A stretch of DNA of 64,000 nt, taken from the NCBI RefSeq assembly GCF_003048675.2, contig NZ_CP060707.1:1178001-1242000 (forward strand), given 5' to 3'. Source of the stretch: Campylobacter concisus (GTDB taxonomy: Bacteria > Campylobacterota > Campylobacteria > Campylobacterales > Campylobacteraceae). How positions within the stretch are numbered: position 1 is the stretch's first letter; the number at the start of each line of letters is the position of its first letter. Below, in pieces: positions 46,620 to 55,352 of this stretch. The notes beneath the pieces are model-generated. The model did no database searches. It was not told the origin of the DNA and worked only from the letters and a program-made list of their open reading frames with translations. The position numbers and the translations under genes were made by a program.

Positions 46620-46934
46620 ATGAAAAATTTAAAAATTTTACTTTGTCTAGCGCTTGCAGGCCTTGCATACGGCGCTGATCTAAACACAGCTAGTAAGAGC
46701 GAGCTAATGAGCCTTGGGCTAAACAAAAGCCAGGCACTAAACGTCATAAAGTATAGAAAAGCTCATAAATTTACAAGTGTCGAGGAGCTTGAGAAGGTTC
46801 AGGGCATCGGCTTTAACGACATGCAAAATGTCAAAGAAAAGCTTAGTGTAAAAGATAGCCAAAAGGCGAAAAAGGCTGAGCCCAAAAAGAAGTCAAAAAG
46901 CAAAAAACTAAAAAGCAAGAAAAAGAAAAAATAA
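46620..46934 (+). CDS. Secreted ComEA-like helix-hairpin-helix protein
   Basis: Small periplasmic DNA-binding protein of the ComEA type. A signal peptide covers residues 1-18 (MKNLKILLCLALAGLAYG). The HhH domain (residues 20-75) opens DLNTASKSELMSLGLNKSQA and includes VQGIGFNDMQN. The last ~30 residues are almost all Lys, Ser and Pro-poor charge (KKAEPKKKSKSKK), a basic tail that could bind DNA or the envelope. I recall a C. jejuni homologue (Cj0011c) involved in natural transformation. Probably cotranscribed with PBP1A. Confidence 0.82.
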   Translation: MKNLKILLCLALAGLAYGADLNTASKSELMSLGLNKSQALNVIKYRKAHKFTSVEELEKVQGIGFNDMQNVKEKLSVKDSQKAKKAEPKKKSKSKKLKSKKKKK

Positions 46935-47006
46935 TTCTTCTTTTATAAATTTCTAGCCATTTACATTTTAGCTCTATCATTACGCCCCTGAAAGAAGGTG
47001 GCTAGA

Positions 47007-48314
47007 GTGCTAAACATCGACAAAATAAGACATATAAGCTTTGTAAAATTTTTAATTTTATTTGTAGCTTATATGTTTTTCATAAACTACATATTTTTAT
47101 TTAAGGGCGTGTTTTTAGGGTTTTATAGGGCGACACTTTATCTTTTTCTATACTGCTTTTTGCTCTACTTAGCATATTTTTTCTTTTACTCTTTGCTGGA
47201 GTTTTTTGCATTTTGCTTGTGCCATTTTTGTTAAAACCTCTTGCTATCTTTCTCATCATGATTAGCAGCATATCTGCTTACTTTATGCAAGCTTATGGCG
47301 TCATTATAGATAAAGGCATGCTATTAAAGCCTTGCATATATGTAGCGCTTGTAAAGATTAGCTATGGTAGTTTTAAAAATGCGCTTAGATCAAGAGTAAA
47401 AATAGCCCTTAGCACTTTAGCAAGTGCAGCTATAATCTTTGCACTCATGTCTAAAATTTTTATACCATTTTTTAGAGAGCATAACGTCTCAAGCGTTTTA
47501 CTCCCATACTATCCTATCTACTCTGGTATAAGACTAGCAAAGTCTTTGGCGCAAAAACCGCTGCCTTTTACCTACGTGGCAGGTGACGCAACGCTTACTA
47601 ACGATAAAGCGAGAAAATTTTAGCAACCGTGAGGCTAAGGCTCGTGAAAATTTAGTTGATATCATCAATAAACTTGGCATAAAAACATACTTTTTTGGCA
47701 ATAATAGTGGCGGCTGCAAGGGCGTTTGCGACAACCTTGATCAAAACCACACTTCAGAGCACAAAGCAGAAGGTTTTGATGAAGTGATATTTGATGAGGC
47801 AAAAAAGGTCATAAAAGATGCAAACTCCACTACCTTTATCGTGCTACATTTGCAAGGCTCGCATGGTCCTATCTACTACAAAGGCTATCCAAGTAAATTT
47901 AAAGAATTCACCCCAACCTGCGACACTGCCGAGCTAAACAAATGCACGCCAGATGAGATAGCAAACACCTATGACAACACCATTTTATACGAGGACTATC
48001 TACAAAGTGAGCTGATAAACGCCCTTGAAGCAAAAAAAGCTAAATTTGAAGTCACTATGTTCTTTTTCTCAGATCATGGAGAGAGCCTGGGTGAAAATGG
48101 TATATATTTACACGGACTGCCTTACTCCATCGCTCCAGACGAGCAAAAACACATCCCAGCCATTATCTTTTCAAGCGATAGCGAGCTTTTAAAAAGGCTA
48201 AAAACTAGAAAAGGCGAAAGTCTTTCGCATGATTTTGTCTTTAGCTCAGTTCTTGGATATTTTGGGGTGAAAACTAAGGCTTATGAGCCAGAATTTGATA
48301 TTTTTAGGCAGTAA
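47007..48314 (+). pseudogene. eptC: Broken phosphoethanolamine transferase (EptA/EptC family)
   Basis: An inner-membrane sulfatase-fold enzyme that would add phosphoethanolamine to lipid A, and in C. jejuni also to the flagellar rod protein FlgG. Three pieces in two frames. Piece 1 (GTG at 47007, ending 47234) and piece 2 (open from about 47129 to 47623) are the membrane half; piece 2 has PFLLKPLAIFLIMISSISAYF. Piece 3 (to 48314) is the catalytic half from RENFSNREAKARENL through FFSDHGESLGENG and LHGLP. A first frameshift lies between 47129 and 47225. A deletion at about 47610-47616 fuses TNDKAR directly to ENFSNRE, removing the GETAR metal ligand and the catalytic-threonine segment. Non-functional. 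Confidence 0.88.
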
Positions 48315-48322
48315 ATTTAAAA

Positions 48323-48350
48323 GCCAGCCTAGGCAAAGCCCGAAGCTGGC
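48323..48350. terminator. Hairpin between the eptC remnant and glyS
   Basis: GCCAGC (48323-48328) pairs with GCTGGC (48345-48350), with an inner GGC-AAA-GCC. AAATTT tracts flank both sides. It sits between convergent genes. Confidence 0.7.
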
Positions 48351-48356
48351 GCAAAT

Positions 48357-50375
48357 TTAAAAGCTGATCTCTTTTATATCAGCTACTTTTAATATCTCGC
48401 TATAAATTTGACCAATGATCGCGACGCGGTTATTTCGCACTTTCTCGTTTTTAACGTTTATCATAACTTTGTCAAAAAACTCATCTATCTGCGGCTTTAG
48501 TGCAAATAGCGCTTTTAGCCTTGGCTCGTAGGCTAGGCTCTTATCAACCGCTTTAAACGCCTCATTTAAGGCCTTTTCAGCATCTATCTCAAAGAGGCTC
48601 TCATCGACCTTGCTAAATTTATCATCTTTTATGATGTTTGCAAGGCGTTTAAATGTCGAGAAATTCTCTCTAAAATTTGGCTCGCTTGAAATTTTAGCAA
48701 GCGCCTCTATCATCTTAGTTAGCTCCAAGATGTCCTTTTCGCCGCTTTTTATGCACGCTTTTACGATAGAAGCGTTTGCGTCAAAGAAGGTGTAGAGCCT
48801 ATCAAGGATGAAATTTATAAGCACCTCAACGTCAAATTTCTTATACTCTTTTGCGACATCTTCTAAAATTTCTTTTACGTTAAATTTCAAATTATGAGCC
48901 AAAACGATCTTTATCACACCATTTGCTGCGCGCCTTAGAGCGTATGGATCTTTCGTGCCGCTTGGGATTTTGCCGATGCTAAAAAGTCCCATTAGCGTAT
49001 CAAGCTTATTTGAAAGCGCCACAACCGAGCTAAAGACCTTGCTTGGGCACTGCGCCTCCTCGCCGTCTGGCAGATACTGCTCTTTTATAGCTAAAACGAC
49101 ATTTTCGTCCTCATTTTTAGCCTTTGCGTAGTAAGCACCCATGACGCCTTGAAGCTCGGTAAATTCATAAACCATCTGTGTTGTAAGGTCAGCCTTGCTT
49201 AGCATTACAGCTCGCTCTAGCTTCGCTTCATACTCGCCAGCCTCTTTTTTAAGTGGCTCATCATAGTTGCAAGCTAGTTTTTTAGCCACTTTTAGCTCTC
49301 TAAGCTCCTTTTCATAGATACTTCCAAGCTCTTTTAGATAGGTTATATTTTTTAGTTTTTCTGGGCCAAATTCGTGCGCTAGGTCGCTTTGCCAAAAGAA
49401 CATCGCGTCGCTTAGCCTTGCTCTTAACACCTTTTCGTTACCCTTAATGATGAGTGAGTAGTCTTGCGTGATGGCGTTACTAACGACAACGAAGCCATTT
49501 GCGAGCTTGCCATCTTTAAAGACTGGGAAGTAGCGCTGATTTTCTTTCATCGATGTGATGATGACCTCGCTTGGCACCTCCAAAAACTCCTCTTCAAACG
49601 AGCCAAGAAGCGCTGTTGGATACTCTGTGATCGCCACCACTTCAGCTAGCAGCTCTTTATCGATCTCGATCTTTAGCCCACTTTTTTGACTGATCTTTTC
49701 AAATTCATCAAGGATTATTTTCTCTCTCTCATCCGCTTCAAGCACGACGCCACGGCTCTTTGAGCCTTCAAAATACTCTTTTATATTTGAAATTTTTATC
49801 TTGTCGTAGCTAATGCTTCTGTGAGGATAGGTAGAGTTACTGCTCTCTACGCCAAATTTGTTAAATTTAATGACCTCATCTCCAAGCAAGCATAAAAACG
49901 ATCTTATCGGGCGGATAAACTCAAATTTGCCGTTGCCCCAGCGCATAGACTTGCCAAAGCTAAGGCTCTTTAAAAACTCCTCAACCATGTCGCCCATTAT
50001 CTTAGCGACTGGCTCACCCTTCACCTCTTTTTCGTGATAAAGCACCTCTTTGCCGTCTATCTCTTTAAATTTAAGCTCGCTCTCGCTTATGCCACATTTA
50101 TTTGCAAAGCTAAGCGCTGCCTTTGTAAAAGCTCCGTCTTTTAGCGCTACTTGCTTTGGCGCGCCAACGAAGCTAGCCACGCTATCTGGCTGAGCTTGCG
50201 GGAATTTCTCATGGAAAAAGACCAAACGGCGCGGCGTGTAGTAAAATTTAAACTCGCTTTTGATGTTATATTTTTCAAGCACAGCCTGCCATTTAGCGTT
50301 GATGTTTGGCAGCTCCCTTAAAAATGGTATCGCTGGGAGCTCCTCGACTCCGATCTCTAGTAACAACTCTTTCAT
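48357..50375 (-). CDS. glyS: Glycyl-tRNA synthetase beta subunit
   Basis: Tetrameric-type GlyRS beta chain, binding tRNA; the alpha chain GlyQ must be encoded elsewhere. The 672 residues begin ELLLEIGVEELPAIPFLREL, contain FIRPIRSFLCLLGDEVI and MKENQRYFPVFKDGKLANGF, and later DPYALRRAANGVIKI. Its start overlaps the stop of a 51-codon gene by the ATGA arrangement, so translation is coupled to that small protein. Confidence 0.95.
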   Translation of the reverse strand: MKELLLEIGVEELPAIPFLRELPNINAKWQAVLEKYNIKSEFKFYYTPRRLVFFHEKFPQAQPDSVASFVGAPKQVALKDGAFTKAALSFANKCGISESELKFKEIDGKEVLYHEKEVKGEPVAKIMGDMVEEFLKSLSFGKSMRWGNGKFEFIRPIRSFLCLLGDEVIKFNKFGVESSNSTYPHRSISYDKIKISNIKEYFEGSKSRGVVLEADEREKIILDEFEKISQKSGLKIEIDKELLAEVVAITEYPTALLGSFEEEFLEVPSEVIITSMKENQRYFPVFKDGKLANGFVVVSNAITQDYSLIIKGNEKVLRARLSDAMFFWQSDLAHEFGPEKLKNITYLKELGSIYEKELRELKVAKKLACNYDEPLKKEAGEYEAKLERAVMLSKADLTTQMVYEFTELQGVMGAYYAKAKNEDENVVLAIKEQYLPDGEEAQCPSKVFSSVVALSNKLDTLMGLFSIGKIPSGTKDPYALRRAANGVIKIVLAHNLKFNVKEILEDVAKEYKKFDVEVLINFILDRLYTFFDANASIVKACIKSGEKDILELTKMIEALAKISSEPNFRENFSTFKRLANIIKDDKFSKVDESLFEIDAEKALNEAFKAVDKSLAYEPRLKALFALKPQIDEFFDKVMINVKNEKVRNNRVAIIGQIYSEILKVADIKEISF

Positions 50376-50527
50376 ATCTCACTCTTTTTATTAAAATTTT
50401 CTCTTTTTTCTCTTATCATCTCTCTTGCTCTCTCCTTCTCTTGCGCCTGCAAAATGACGCCTCTTATCATAAATATCACAAACAAGACAAACGCTGCGAT
50501 CATAAAAATATCTAAAATTTGCACCAT
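50372..50527 (-). CDS. Hidden 51-residue single-helix membrane protein
   Basis: Short gene lying between the endonuclease/phosphatase gene and glyS. It starts at the ATG next to the upstream TAG (50530-50528) and stops at a TGA that overlaps the glyS ATG. The product starts MVQILDIFMIAAFVLFVIFM, one membrane helix with a short periplasmic or external N-terminus. A highly charged cytoplasmic-type tail follows (QAQEKERAREMIREKREN). A GTGGAG Shine-Dalgarno overlaps the upstream stop. The exact tail-to-head packing, codon-like composition and hydrophobic-then-charged layout support a real gene. Function unknown. Confidence 0.72.
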   Translation of the reverse strand: MVQILDIFMIAAFVLFVIFMIRGVILQAQEKERAREMIREKRENFNKKSEI

Positions 50528-51910
50528 CTACTCCACAACGATCTCTTTTTCGTTTTTATAAATTTTCACCCTCGCCCGCTCAAAGCTATACTCGCCATCT
50601 TTTAGCCTTTTTTTGCTATAAACTCTGATCTTGCCATGCGGTGTATGCAAGTAGCCACTCTCTAGCCTGCCTGAAATTTTAGCGATCACATCGCCGCTTC
50701 TTGCAATGCTTAGCTTTGAGCTATCAAGCAAATTTTCGCTCACATCTTTTGTGCCATGCTCATTTATGATCTCATAAGAGCTTACTTCAAGCGCCTCTTT
50801 GTAAAATTTCACTCGCCTGATCAAAATGTCAAGCTCATCGCCCACGCCGACGCTATTTTTAGGATCATATACGTAAATTCCTCGGCGATTTTTTGAGATG
50901 ATAAAGCCATGCTTATCTTTTAAGATGACAACGGCTCGCTCCACAAGTGCTGGCACATCCTCAGGATGCTCAAAAAGCGTCTCTATGTCAGCTTTTTTAT
51001 AGTTTTGATCCTCTACTTTTTTAGCTTCTTTTTTTAAATTTTCATTTGATTTAGCAGGACTTGGTTTGGTTGAGATTTTAAATTTAAGCGCAAAGTGGTC
51101 TGAGTAAAGATCGCTCTTTGCAAAGCCATGCTCATCAAGCACAAAGCTTGGCTTAAAGACCTCAAAACTGCCATCAACATAGCTTAGATCGCCATTTGCC
51201 ATAAAGCTAGGCGAGAGCAAAACGTGATCAATGGCTCGCTTTTTGCCATGGACTGCATGAGAGTATCTATCTTTTGGGGCTAAAAAGCTATAAAGATCGT
51301 AAAATCCACGAGTTGCGATGATATCGTTTAAGATGGATTTTTGCCCATAAGGTGAGTTAAAATCGCCCAAAACTATGGCGTTTTGCTCGTTACCTAGAGC
51401 TGCTCTTAGCGTTCTTTCAGCCTTTTTTTGCATATTTATGCCGTTTTTGTAAGCTGGAAAGTGATTAACAAAAACGCTAAATCTCTTGCCCTCCACCTCA
51501 AAAACAACCTTTAAAATGTTTCTAGTTTTTACATTTGGCACTTCAAAAATTTCACTACCACTTGGCTTTATTTTTGACACAAGAGCTAGCCCAACTGGAG
51601 AGTTTTTTGCCTTGCTAAAGGCTATAAATTTATACTCGCTGCCATCAACCAAAGCCTTTAAAACCTGCTCATTTTCGACCTCTTCAAGTGCGATGATGTC
51701 GGTATCTAGGGCGTCTATGACCTGTTTTGTTCTTTTTAGTTTTGAGCTAGCCGCCTCGCAGTCCCACTTTGAAGTGCTAGATTTAAAGTCAGGATATTCG
51801 CTGCCATCGTCCTTGCAGTCAAATAAATTTTGCACGTTATAAGTTGCGATGCTTATATCGCTTGCAAACGCTATCAAAACGGCAAAAACTAATGCAAAAA
51901 GCGCTCTCAA
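50528..51910 (-). CDS. Secreted endonuclease/exonuclease/phosphatase-family protein
   Basis: A 460-residue protein with a signal peptide (residues 1-16) and a DNase I-like metallohydrolase domain: ATYNVQNLFD (Asn), ALEEVENE (Glu), VLGDFNSPYG (Asp-Asn), RAIDHVLLSP (Asp) and YSDHFAL (Asp-His). All catalytic positions are present. From about residue 320 comes a separate C-terminal part with strand-rich GIYVYDPKNSVGVGDELDIL, resembling an OB-type domain. Likely an exported nuclease or phosphodiesterase; the substrate could be DNA or lipid phosphates. Overlaps trmL by 4 bases. Confidence 0.85.
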   Translation of the reverse strand: MRALFALVFAVLIAFASDISIATYNVQNLFDCKDDGSEYPDFKSSTSKWDCEAASSKLKRTKQVIDALDTDIIALEEVENEQVLKALVDGSEYKFIAFSKAKNSPVGLALVSKIKPSGSEIFEVPNVKTRNILKVVFEVEGKRFSVFVNHFPAYKNGINMQKKAERTLRAALGNEQNAIVLGDFNSPYGQKSILNDIIATRGFYDLYSFLAPKDRYSHAVHGKKRAIDHVLLSPSFMANGDLSYVDGSFEVFKPSFVLDEHGFAKSDLYSDHFALKFKISTKPSPAKSNENLKKEAKKVEDQNYKKADIETLFEHPEDVPALVERAVVILKDKHGFIISKNRRGIYVYDPKNSVGVGDELDILIRRVKFYKEALEVSSYEIINEHGTKDVSENLLDSSKLSIARSGDVIAKISGRLESGYLHTPHGKIRVYSKKRLKDGEYSFERARVKIYKNEKEIVVE

Positions 51911-52386
51911 ACCTCGCTCCTAAAGTCAAATTTAGAGATGTTTTGTCTGATCGCCTCATACGCGATGATGCCAGCACTCATGGCTAAATTTAAGCTCCTG
52001 CCCTCTTTTCCCATCGGGATCGTTATGGCATTTTTAAAATTTATATCCATAAATTCTCTTGGTAGTCCCGTGCTCTCTCCGCCAAAAAATATAAAATCTC
52101 CTGGCTCAAATTTAGCGTCGTAGTAAAGCTTATTTGTCTTAGTCGTAGCAAAGAAAAATCGCCCTTTGTGGCTTAAATTTGCCTGTAAAAACTCATCTAG
52201 GCTCTCCCAAATTTTTGGATCTAAAATTTTCCAATAATCAAGCCCAGCACGTCTGACCGCCTTTTCGCTCAGATCAAAGACCGTTGGCTTAACGATGTGA
52301 AGCTTTAAATTTGCATTTACGCACATTCTGCCGATAGCTCCGGTGTTTTGCGGTATCTGAGGATGGACTAGGACTATGTTAAACAT
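51907..52386 (-). CDS. trmL: tRNA (cytidine/uridine-34 2'-O)-methyltransferase TrmL
   Basis: SPOUT methyltransferase for the wobble base of leucine tRNAs. With the ATG at 52386 the product has 159 residues and starts MFNIVLVHPQIPQNTGAIGR, the TrmL opening. The knot region is FIFFGGESTGLPREF and IPMGKEGRSLNLAMSAGI. The frame extends to 52437, but that adds a non-conserved 17-residue leader and the conserved family start argues for 52386. A TTTTGGCTAGAAT promoter lies about 40 bases upstream. First gene of trmL-endonuclease-small gene-glyS. Confidence 0.92.
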   Translation of the reverse strand: MFNIVLVHPQIPQNTGAIGRMCVNANLKLHIVKPTVFDLSEKAVRRAGLDYWKILDPKIWESLDEFLQANLSHKGRFFFATTKTNKLYYDAKFEPGDFIFFGGESTGLPREFMDINFKNAITIPMGKEGRSLNLAMSAGIIAYEAIRQNISKFDFRSEV

Positions 52387-52426
52387 AAATTTATTTTTTG
52401 CCTTAAAAAGTGTTATAAACTGCTTT

Positions 52427-52439
52427 ATTCTAGCCAAAA
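52427..52439 (-). promoter_or_regulatory. Extended -10 promoter of trmL-glyS
   Basis: The minus strand reads TTTTGGCTAGAAT, with TAGAAT at 52432 to 52427. It supports the ATG at 52386 over the upstream extension. Confidence 0.55.
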
Positions 52440-52485
52440 TGGGCTTTTAAGAGTTTTAAAATTTAAATTTTATTTATCTATAAAT

Positions 52486-53652
52486 TTAGCGTTTTGCAAG
52501 AGTTTCAAGGTGCTTTGTGATGGCAAGCAACTGCCTTCGTTTTATCTCAGCTGCTATCATCTCATTTTTAAAGCCAGCCAATAAGATCTCGCTTACACCA
52601 ACCTTTGCGTCAAATTTACTCTCATAGATCCCAAGCTCTTTTGCACGCCCTATGCGCTCTTTATTATAAGCTCCAAGCCATGATTTTAGTGGCATATTTA
52701 GAGCAATTTCTAGTAGCTCATTATCGCTTGGCATATCTTTAAAATAGGGCTCTTTTAAGATAGAAAAGTAGCTCTTTGGCAGGCGCATTTTCTCTAAAAT
52801 TTCCTTTGCGTCAAGCTCAAATTTACCAAAAAGCATATACAAAAACAGCCTCTCGTCATCTACGAAATTTCTAGCACTCTTAAGTTCGCTCAAAAACTCA
52901 TCGTTTTCGCAAATTTGCACGCCAAAAATTTGCTCAAAAAGAGAGAGCTTAAAAAGATAAAACGCCCCTTTTTCAAGCTCCTTTGCCCTAAAAAATTTAA
53001 TCAGTTCGGTATTTATCCTATCCTTACTTAGATGCGCTAAATCAAGCGTTTTCATAAGCTCTAGCGTCTCGTCAGCTATGCTAAAGCCAAGCCTAGCGCT
53101 AAACTGCACGCCGCGAAGCACCCTTAGCGGATCTTCTTTAAATTTCTCACTATCGATGTGCCTTAGCGTCTTGCTCGCAAGCTCCTTTTTGCCGCCATGA
53201 AAGTCTAAAATTTCGCCATCAAAGATATTCATCATCATGGCATTTACCGTAAAATCACGCCTAAGACTTGCAAGGCTAGGATCATTTATGTAGCTTACAG
53301 CAAAGTCTTTGTGAGAATTTCCAGTCTTACTCTCGCTTCTAGGCAGTCCAAGGTCGTAGTTTTTGTATTTATAGATGAAGTAGCTTTTGCCAACGCCACT
53401 AGCCTTTATGTTAGCCATCAGCTCGTCAAATTTGAGAGGGTCGATATCATAAACTTCGATGTCATAATCATAAATTTCTCGTCCCAAAAGCGCGTCTCTC
53501 ACGCAGCCTCCGACTAGATAGACACGCTTGCTAAATGGAGCAAATAGCGATCTAAAGAAGTCTAGTTCGCTATTTTTGCAAATTTCTGTCCCAGTTTTTG
53601 TCTCAAATTTATTATTTTGAGAGATTTTGTAGTCTATTTTCGATGTTTGCAA
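52486..53652 (-). CDS. cca: CCA-adding / poly(A) polymerase family nucleotidyltransferase
   Basis: Adds or repairs the CCA end of tRNAs. The 388 residues contain the class II nucleotidyltransferase motif VYLVGGCVRDALLG near residue 43, then the DxD carboxylates in YDYDIEVYDID and RRDFTVNAMMMNIFDGEILD, and the EDPLRVLRG motif. The frame's first start is a TTG at 53652, which overlaps the upstream gene by 41 bases; no ATG exists before the catalytic motif, so the true start is uncertain within this ~40-codon leader. Last gene of the leuD operon. Confidence 0.88.
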   Translation of the reverse strand: MQTSKIDYKISQNNKFETKTGTEICKNSELDFFRSLFAPFSKRVYLVGGCVRDALLGREIYDYDIEVYDIDPLKFDELMANIKASGVGKSYFIYKYKNYDLGLPRSESKTGNSHKDFAVSYINDPSLASLRRDFTVNAMMMNIFDGEILDFHGGKKELASKTLRHIDSEKFKEDPLRVLRGVQFSARLGFSIADETLELMKTLDLAHLSKDRINTELIKFFRAKELEKGAFYLFKLSLFEQIFGVQICENDEFLSELKSARNFVDDERLFLYMLFGKFELDAKEILEKMRLPKSYFSILKEPYFKDMPSDNELLEIALNMPLKSWLGAYNKERIGRAKELGIYESKFDAKVGVSEILLAGFKNEMIAAEIKRRQLLAITKHLETLAKR

Positions 53653-54037
53653 GGGTAAATTCTAAAAATTTAGTCGTTAGCTCGAGCCTTTGGCTAAGAT
53701 CTTGTTCGCTAGTTTGCTTAAGCCCTTCAAAAAGCACTTCGATGCGCTCAGCAAGGTTTGCCAAGAAAATTTCCTCGTCGCTTATCTCCCTGCTATTTGG
53801 CGAAATTTGCGCCACCTTTGGCTCTGGCTCGCTTTGCGCACTTGACACACTTGACACGATTGCCTCTACTTTTGGCTCTTCAAGCACTTGTTCTTTGGCA
53901 GTTTCTATTGCCAAAAGCTCTTTTTTTAAATTCTCCCTTTCAAGCTCTTCTTGCTTTTTGTTTTGCAGTGCCTCTATCTTCTCAAGCTCGGCGCTAACCT
54001 CACTAATAGCCATCCTAGCGATATCATCAAGCTTCAT
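53612..54037 (-). CDS. CiaD-like coiled-coil protein
   Basis: A 141-residue cytoplasm-start protein without signal or membrane helix. The first ~60 residues are a charged helix (MAISEVSAELEKIEALQNKK), followed by a disordered Glu/Pro/Ser linker and a C-terminal helical module LAERIEVLFEGLKQTSEQD and LTTKFLEFTLANIENRLQNL. In C. jejuni the gene next to cca encodes the secreted invasion effector CiaD, with a small helical gene on the other side. The same order here (TPR gene, this gene, cca) and the VLFEGL module suggest an orthologue. The ATG at 54037 is preferred to the GTG at 54052 on spacing from AGGTGG. Secretion or host activity is not shown by sequence. Confidence 0.6.
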   Translation of the reverse strand: MKLDDIARMAISEVSAELEKIEALQNKKQEELERENLKKELLAIETAKEQVLEEPKVEAIVSSVSSAQSEPEPKVAQISPNSREISDEEIFLANLAERIEVLFEGLKQTSEQDLSQRLELTTKFLEFTLANIENRLQNLSK

Positions 54038-54279
54038 AATCTTATCAACCACCTTTTAAATTCATTTATCTCTTCGTCACTATTCATCCTGATAAAAAAC
54101 TCTTTCATCTGCTCGTTTTTTATCACTCGCTCCTTGCGAAGTCCGCTCAGGCGGTTTATCGCGCTAATGGCATCCTTGTTTGATGGGTCTTGTTTTAAGA
54201 TGTTCTTGTAAATTTCAAGCGCATCATCTTTTAGCCCTTGCGCCTCGTAGATCAGTGCTTCAGTGATCGTGTTTTTCAT
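54034..54279 (-). CDS. Small TPR-like protein
   Basis: An 81-residue protein with one and a half tetratricopeptide-type helices ([20 protein letters not shown], then [17 protein letters not shown]) and a basic C-terminus. The ATG at 54279 overlaps the leuB TGA in ATGA fashion, which I prefer to an extension reaching 54327. It lies between leuB and the ciaD-like gene with 4-base couplings. A TPR-like hairpin suggests it binds a partner, perhaps its neighbour's product. Confidence 0.7.
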   Translation of the reverse strand: MKNTITEALIYEAQGLKDDALEIYKNILKQDPSNKDAISAINRLSGLRKERVIKNEQMKEFFIRMNSDEEINEFKRWLIRL

Positions 54280-55343
54280 TTTTTGATAAATCCTGCTATC
54301 ACGTCGCCTATCTCGCTTGTTGAGCAAATTTCAACTGCGTTAAAAGCGGCGATATCTTTTGTTCTATATCCCTTTGCAAGCGCTGTTTTTACGGCATTTT
54401 CTATCGCGTTTGCAGCTTCATTCTCGCCAAATGCGTATCTTAGCATCATCGCTGCGCTTAAAATGGTCGCGATCGGATTTGCTATGCCCTGCCCTGCGAT
54501 GTCTGGCGCTGAGCCGTGGATAGGCTCATAAATTCCCACTTTGCCGCCCATGCTAGCACTTGGTAAAAGTCCTATCGAGCCACAAACCATGCTCGCTTCG
54601 TCACTTAAAATGTCGCCAAATAAATTTTCAGTAAGTATGACGTCAAAATTTGCTGGCGCTCTTACTAGCTGCATCGCTGCGTTATCTACATACATAAAGC
54701 TAAGCTCTACTTCAGGATAGCCCTTTGCCACCTCGCTTGTCACCTCGCGCCAAAGCTGGCTTGTCTCAAGGACATTTGCCTTATCGACCATGCAGACCTT
54801 TTTCTTGCGAAGCATAGCCGTCTCAAAGGCGATCTTTGCGATACGTTCGATCTCAAATTTAGTATAAACCATCGTATTAAACGCTCTATCTTCGCCTTTT
54901 TCACGTGGCTGGCCAAAATAAAGCCCCCCAGTTAGCTCGCGAACCACGACAAAATCAACGCCCTTTAAAACCTCTGGCTTTAGCGTGCTAGCATCCACTA
55001 GCTCGTCAAAGATGATGGCTGGGCGTAAATTTGCATAAGCTTCAAGCTCTTTTCTGATCTTTAAAAGCCCGCTCTCTGGCCTTAGGTGTCTTGGCAGGCT
55101 GTCCCATTTCTCGCCGCCGATCGCTCCAAAAAGCACAGCGTCGCTACTAAGTGCTGAGCTTAGCGTCTCATCAGGTAATGGCTCGCCAAAAACGTCGTAG
55201 GCTGCGCCACCCATAAGCTTGTAGTCGTACTCAAATTTGATACCAAACTCAGCGCTCACTACGTCTAAAACCTTTATCGCCTCGTCAATGATCTCAGGGC
55301 CGATGCCATCGCCTTTTATGACGCAAATTTTATAGTTTTTCAT
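54276..55343 (-). CDS. leuB: 3-isopropylmalate dehydrogenase
   Basis: Oxidative decarboxylation step of leucine synthesis, NAD-dependent. The 355 residues include [16 protein letters not shown] at the N-terminus, the substrate loop [13 protein letters not shown], the catalytic Tyr/Lys in [16 protein letters not shown], and the metal Asp in [14 protein letters not shown]. Comes 9 bases after leuD. leuA and leuC are not in the window, so the leucine genes are split or lie elsewhere. Confidence 0.95.
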   Translation of the reverse strand: MKNYKICVIKGDGIGPEIIDEAIKVLDVVSAEFGIKFEYDYKLMGGAAYDVFGEPLPDETLSSALSSDAVLFGAIGGEKWDSLPRHLRPESGLLKIRKELEAYANLRPAIIFDELVDASTLKPEVLKGVDFVVVRELTGGLYFGQPREKGEDRAFNTMVYTKFEIERIAKIAFETAMLRKKKVCMVDKANVLETSQLWREVTSEVAKGYPEVELSFMYVDNAAMQLVRAPANFDVILTENLFGDILSDEASMVCGSIGLLPSASMGGKVGIYEPIHGSAPDIAGQGIANPIATILSAAMMLRYAFGENEAANAIENAVKTALAKGYRTKDIAAFNAVEICSTSEIGDVIAGFIKK

Positions 55344-55352
55344 CGCCGCTCC

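Noticed and set aside
47500-47640. Programmed frameshift in the eptC-like gene
   Set aside because: The join loses the active-site segment, so frameshifting could not produce a working enzyme.
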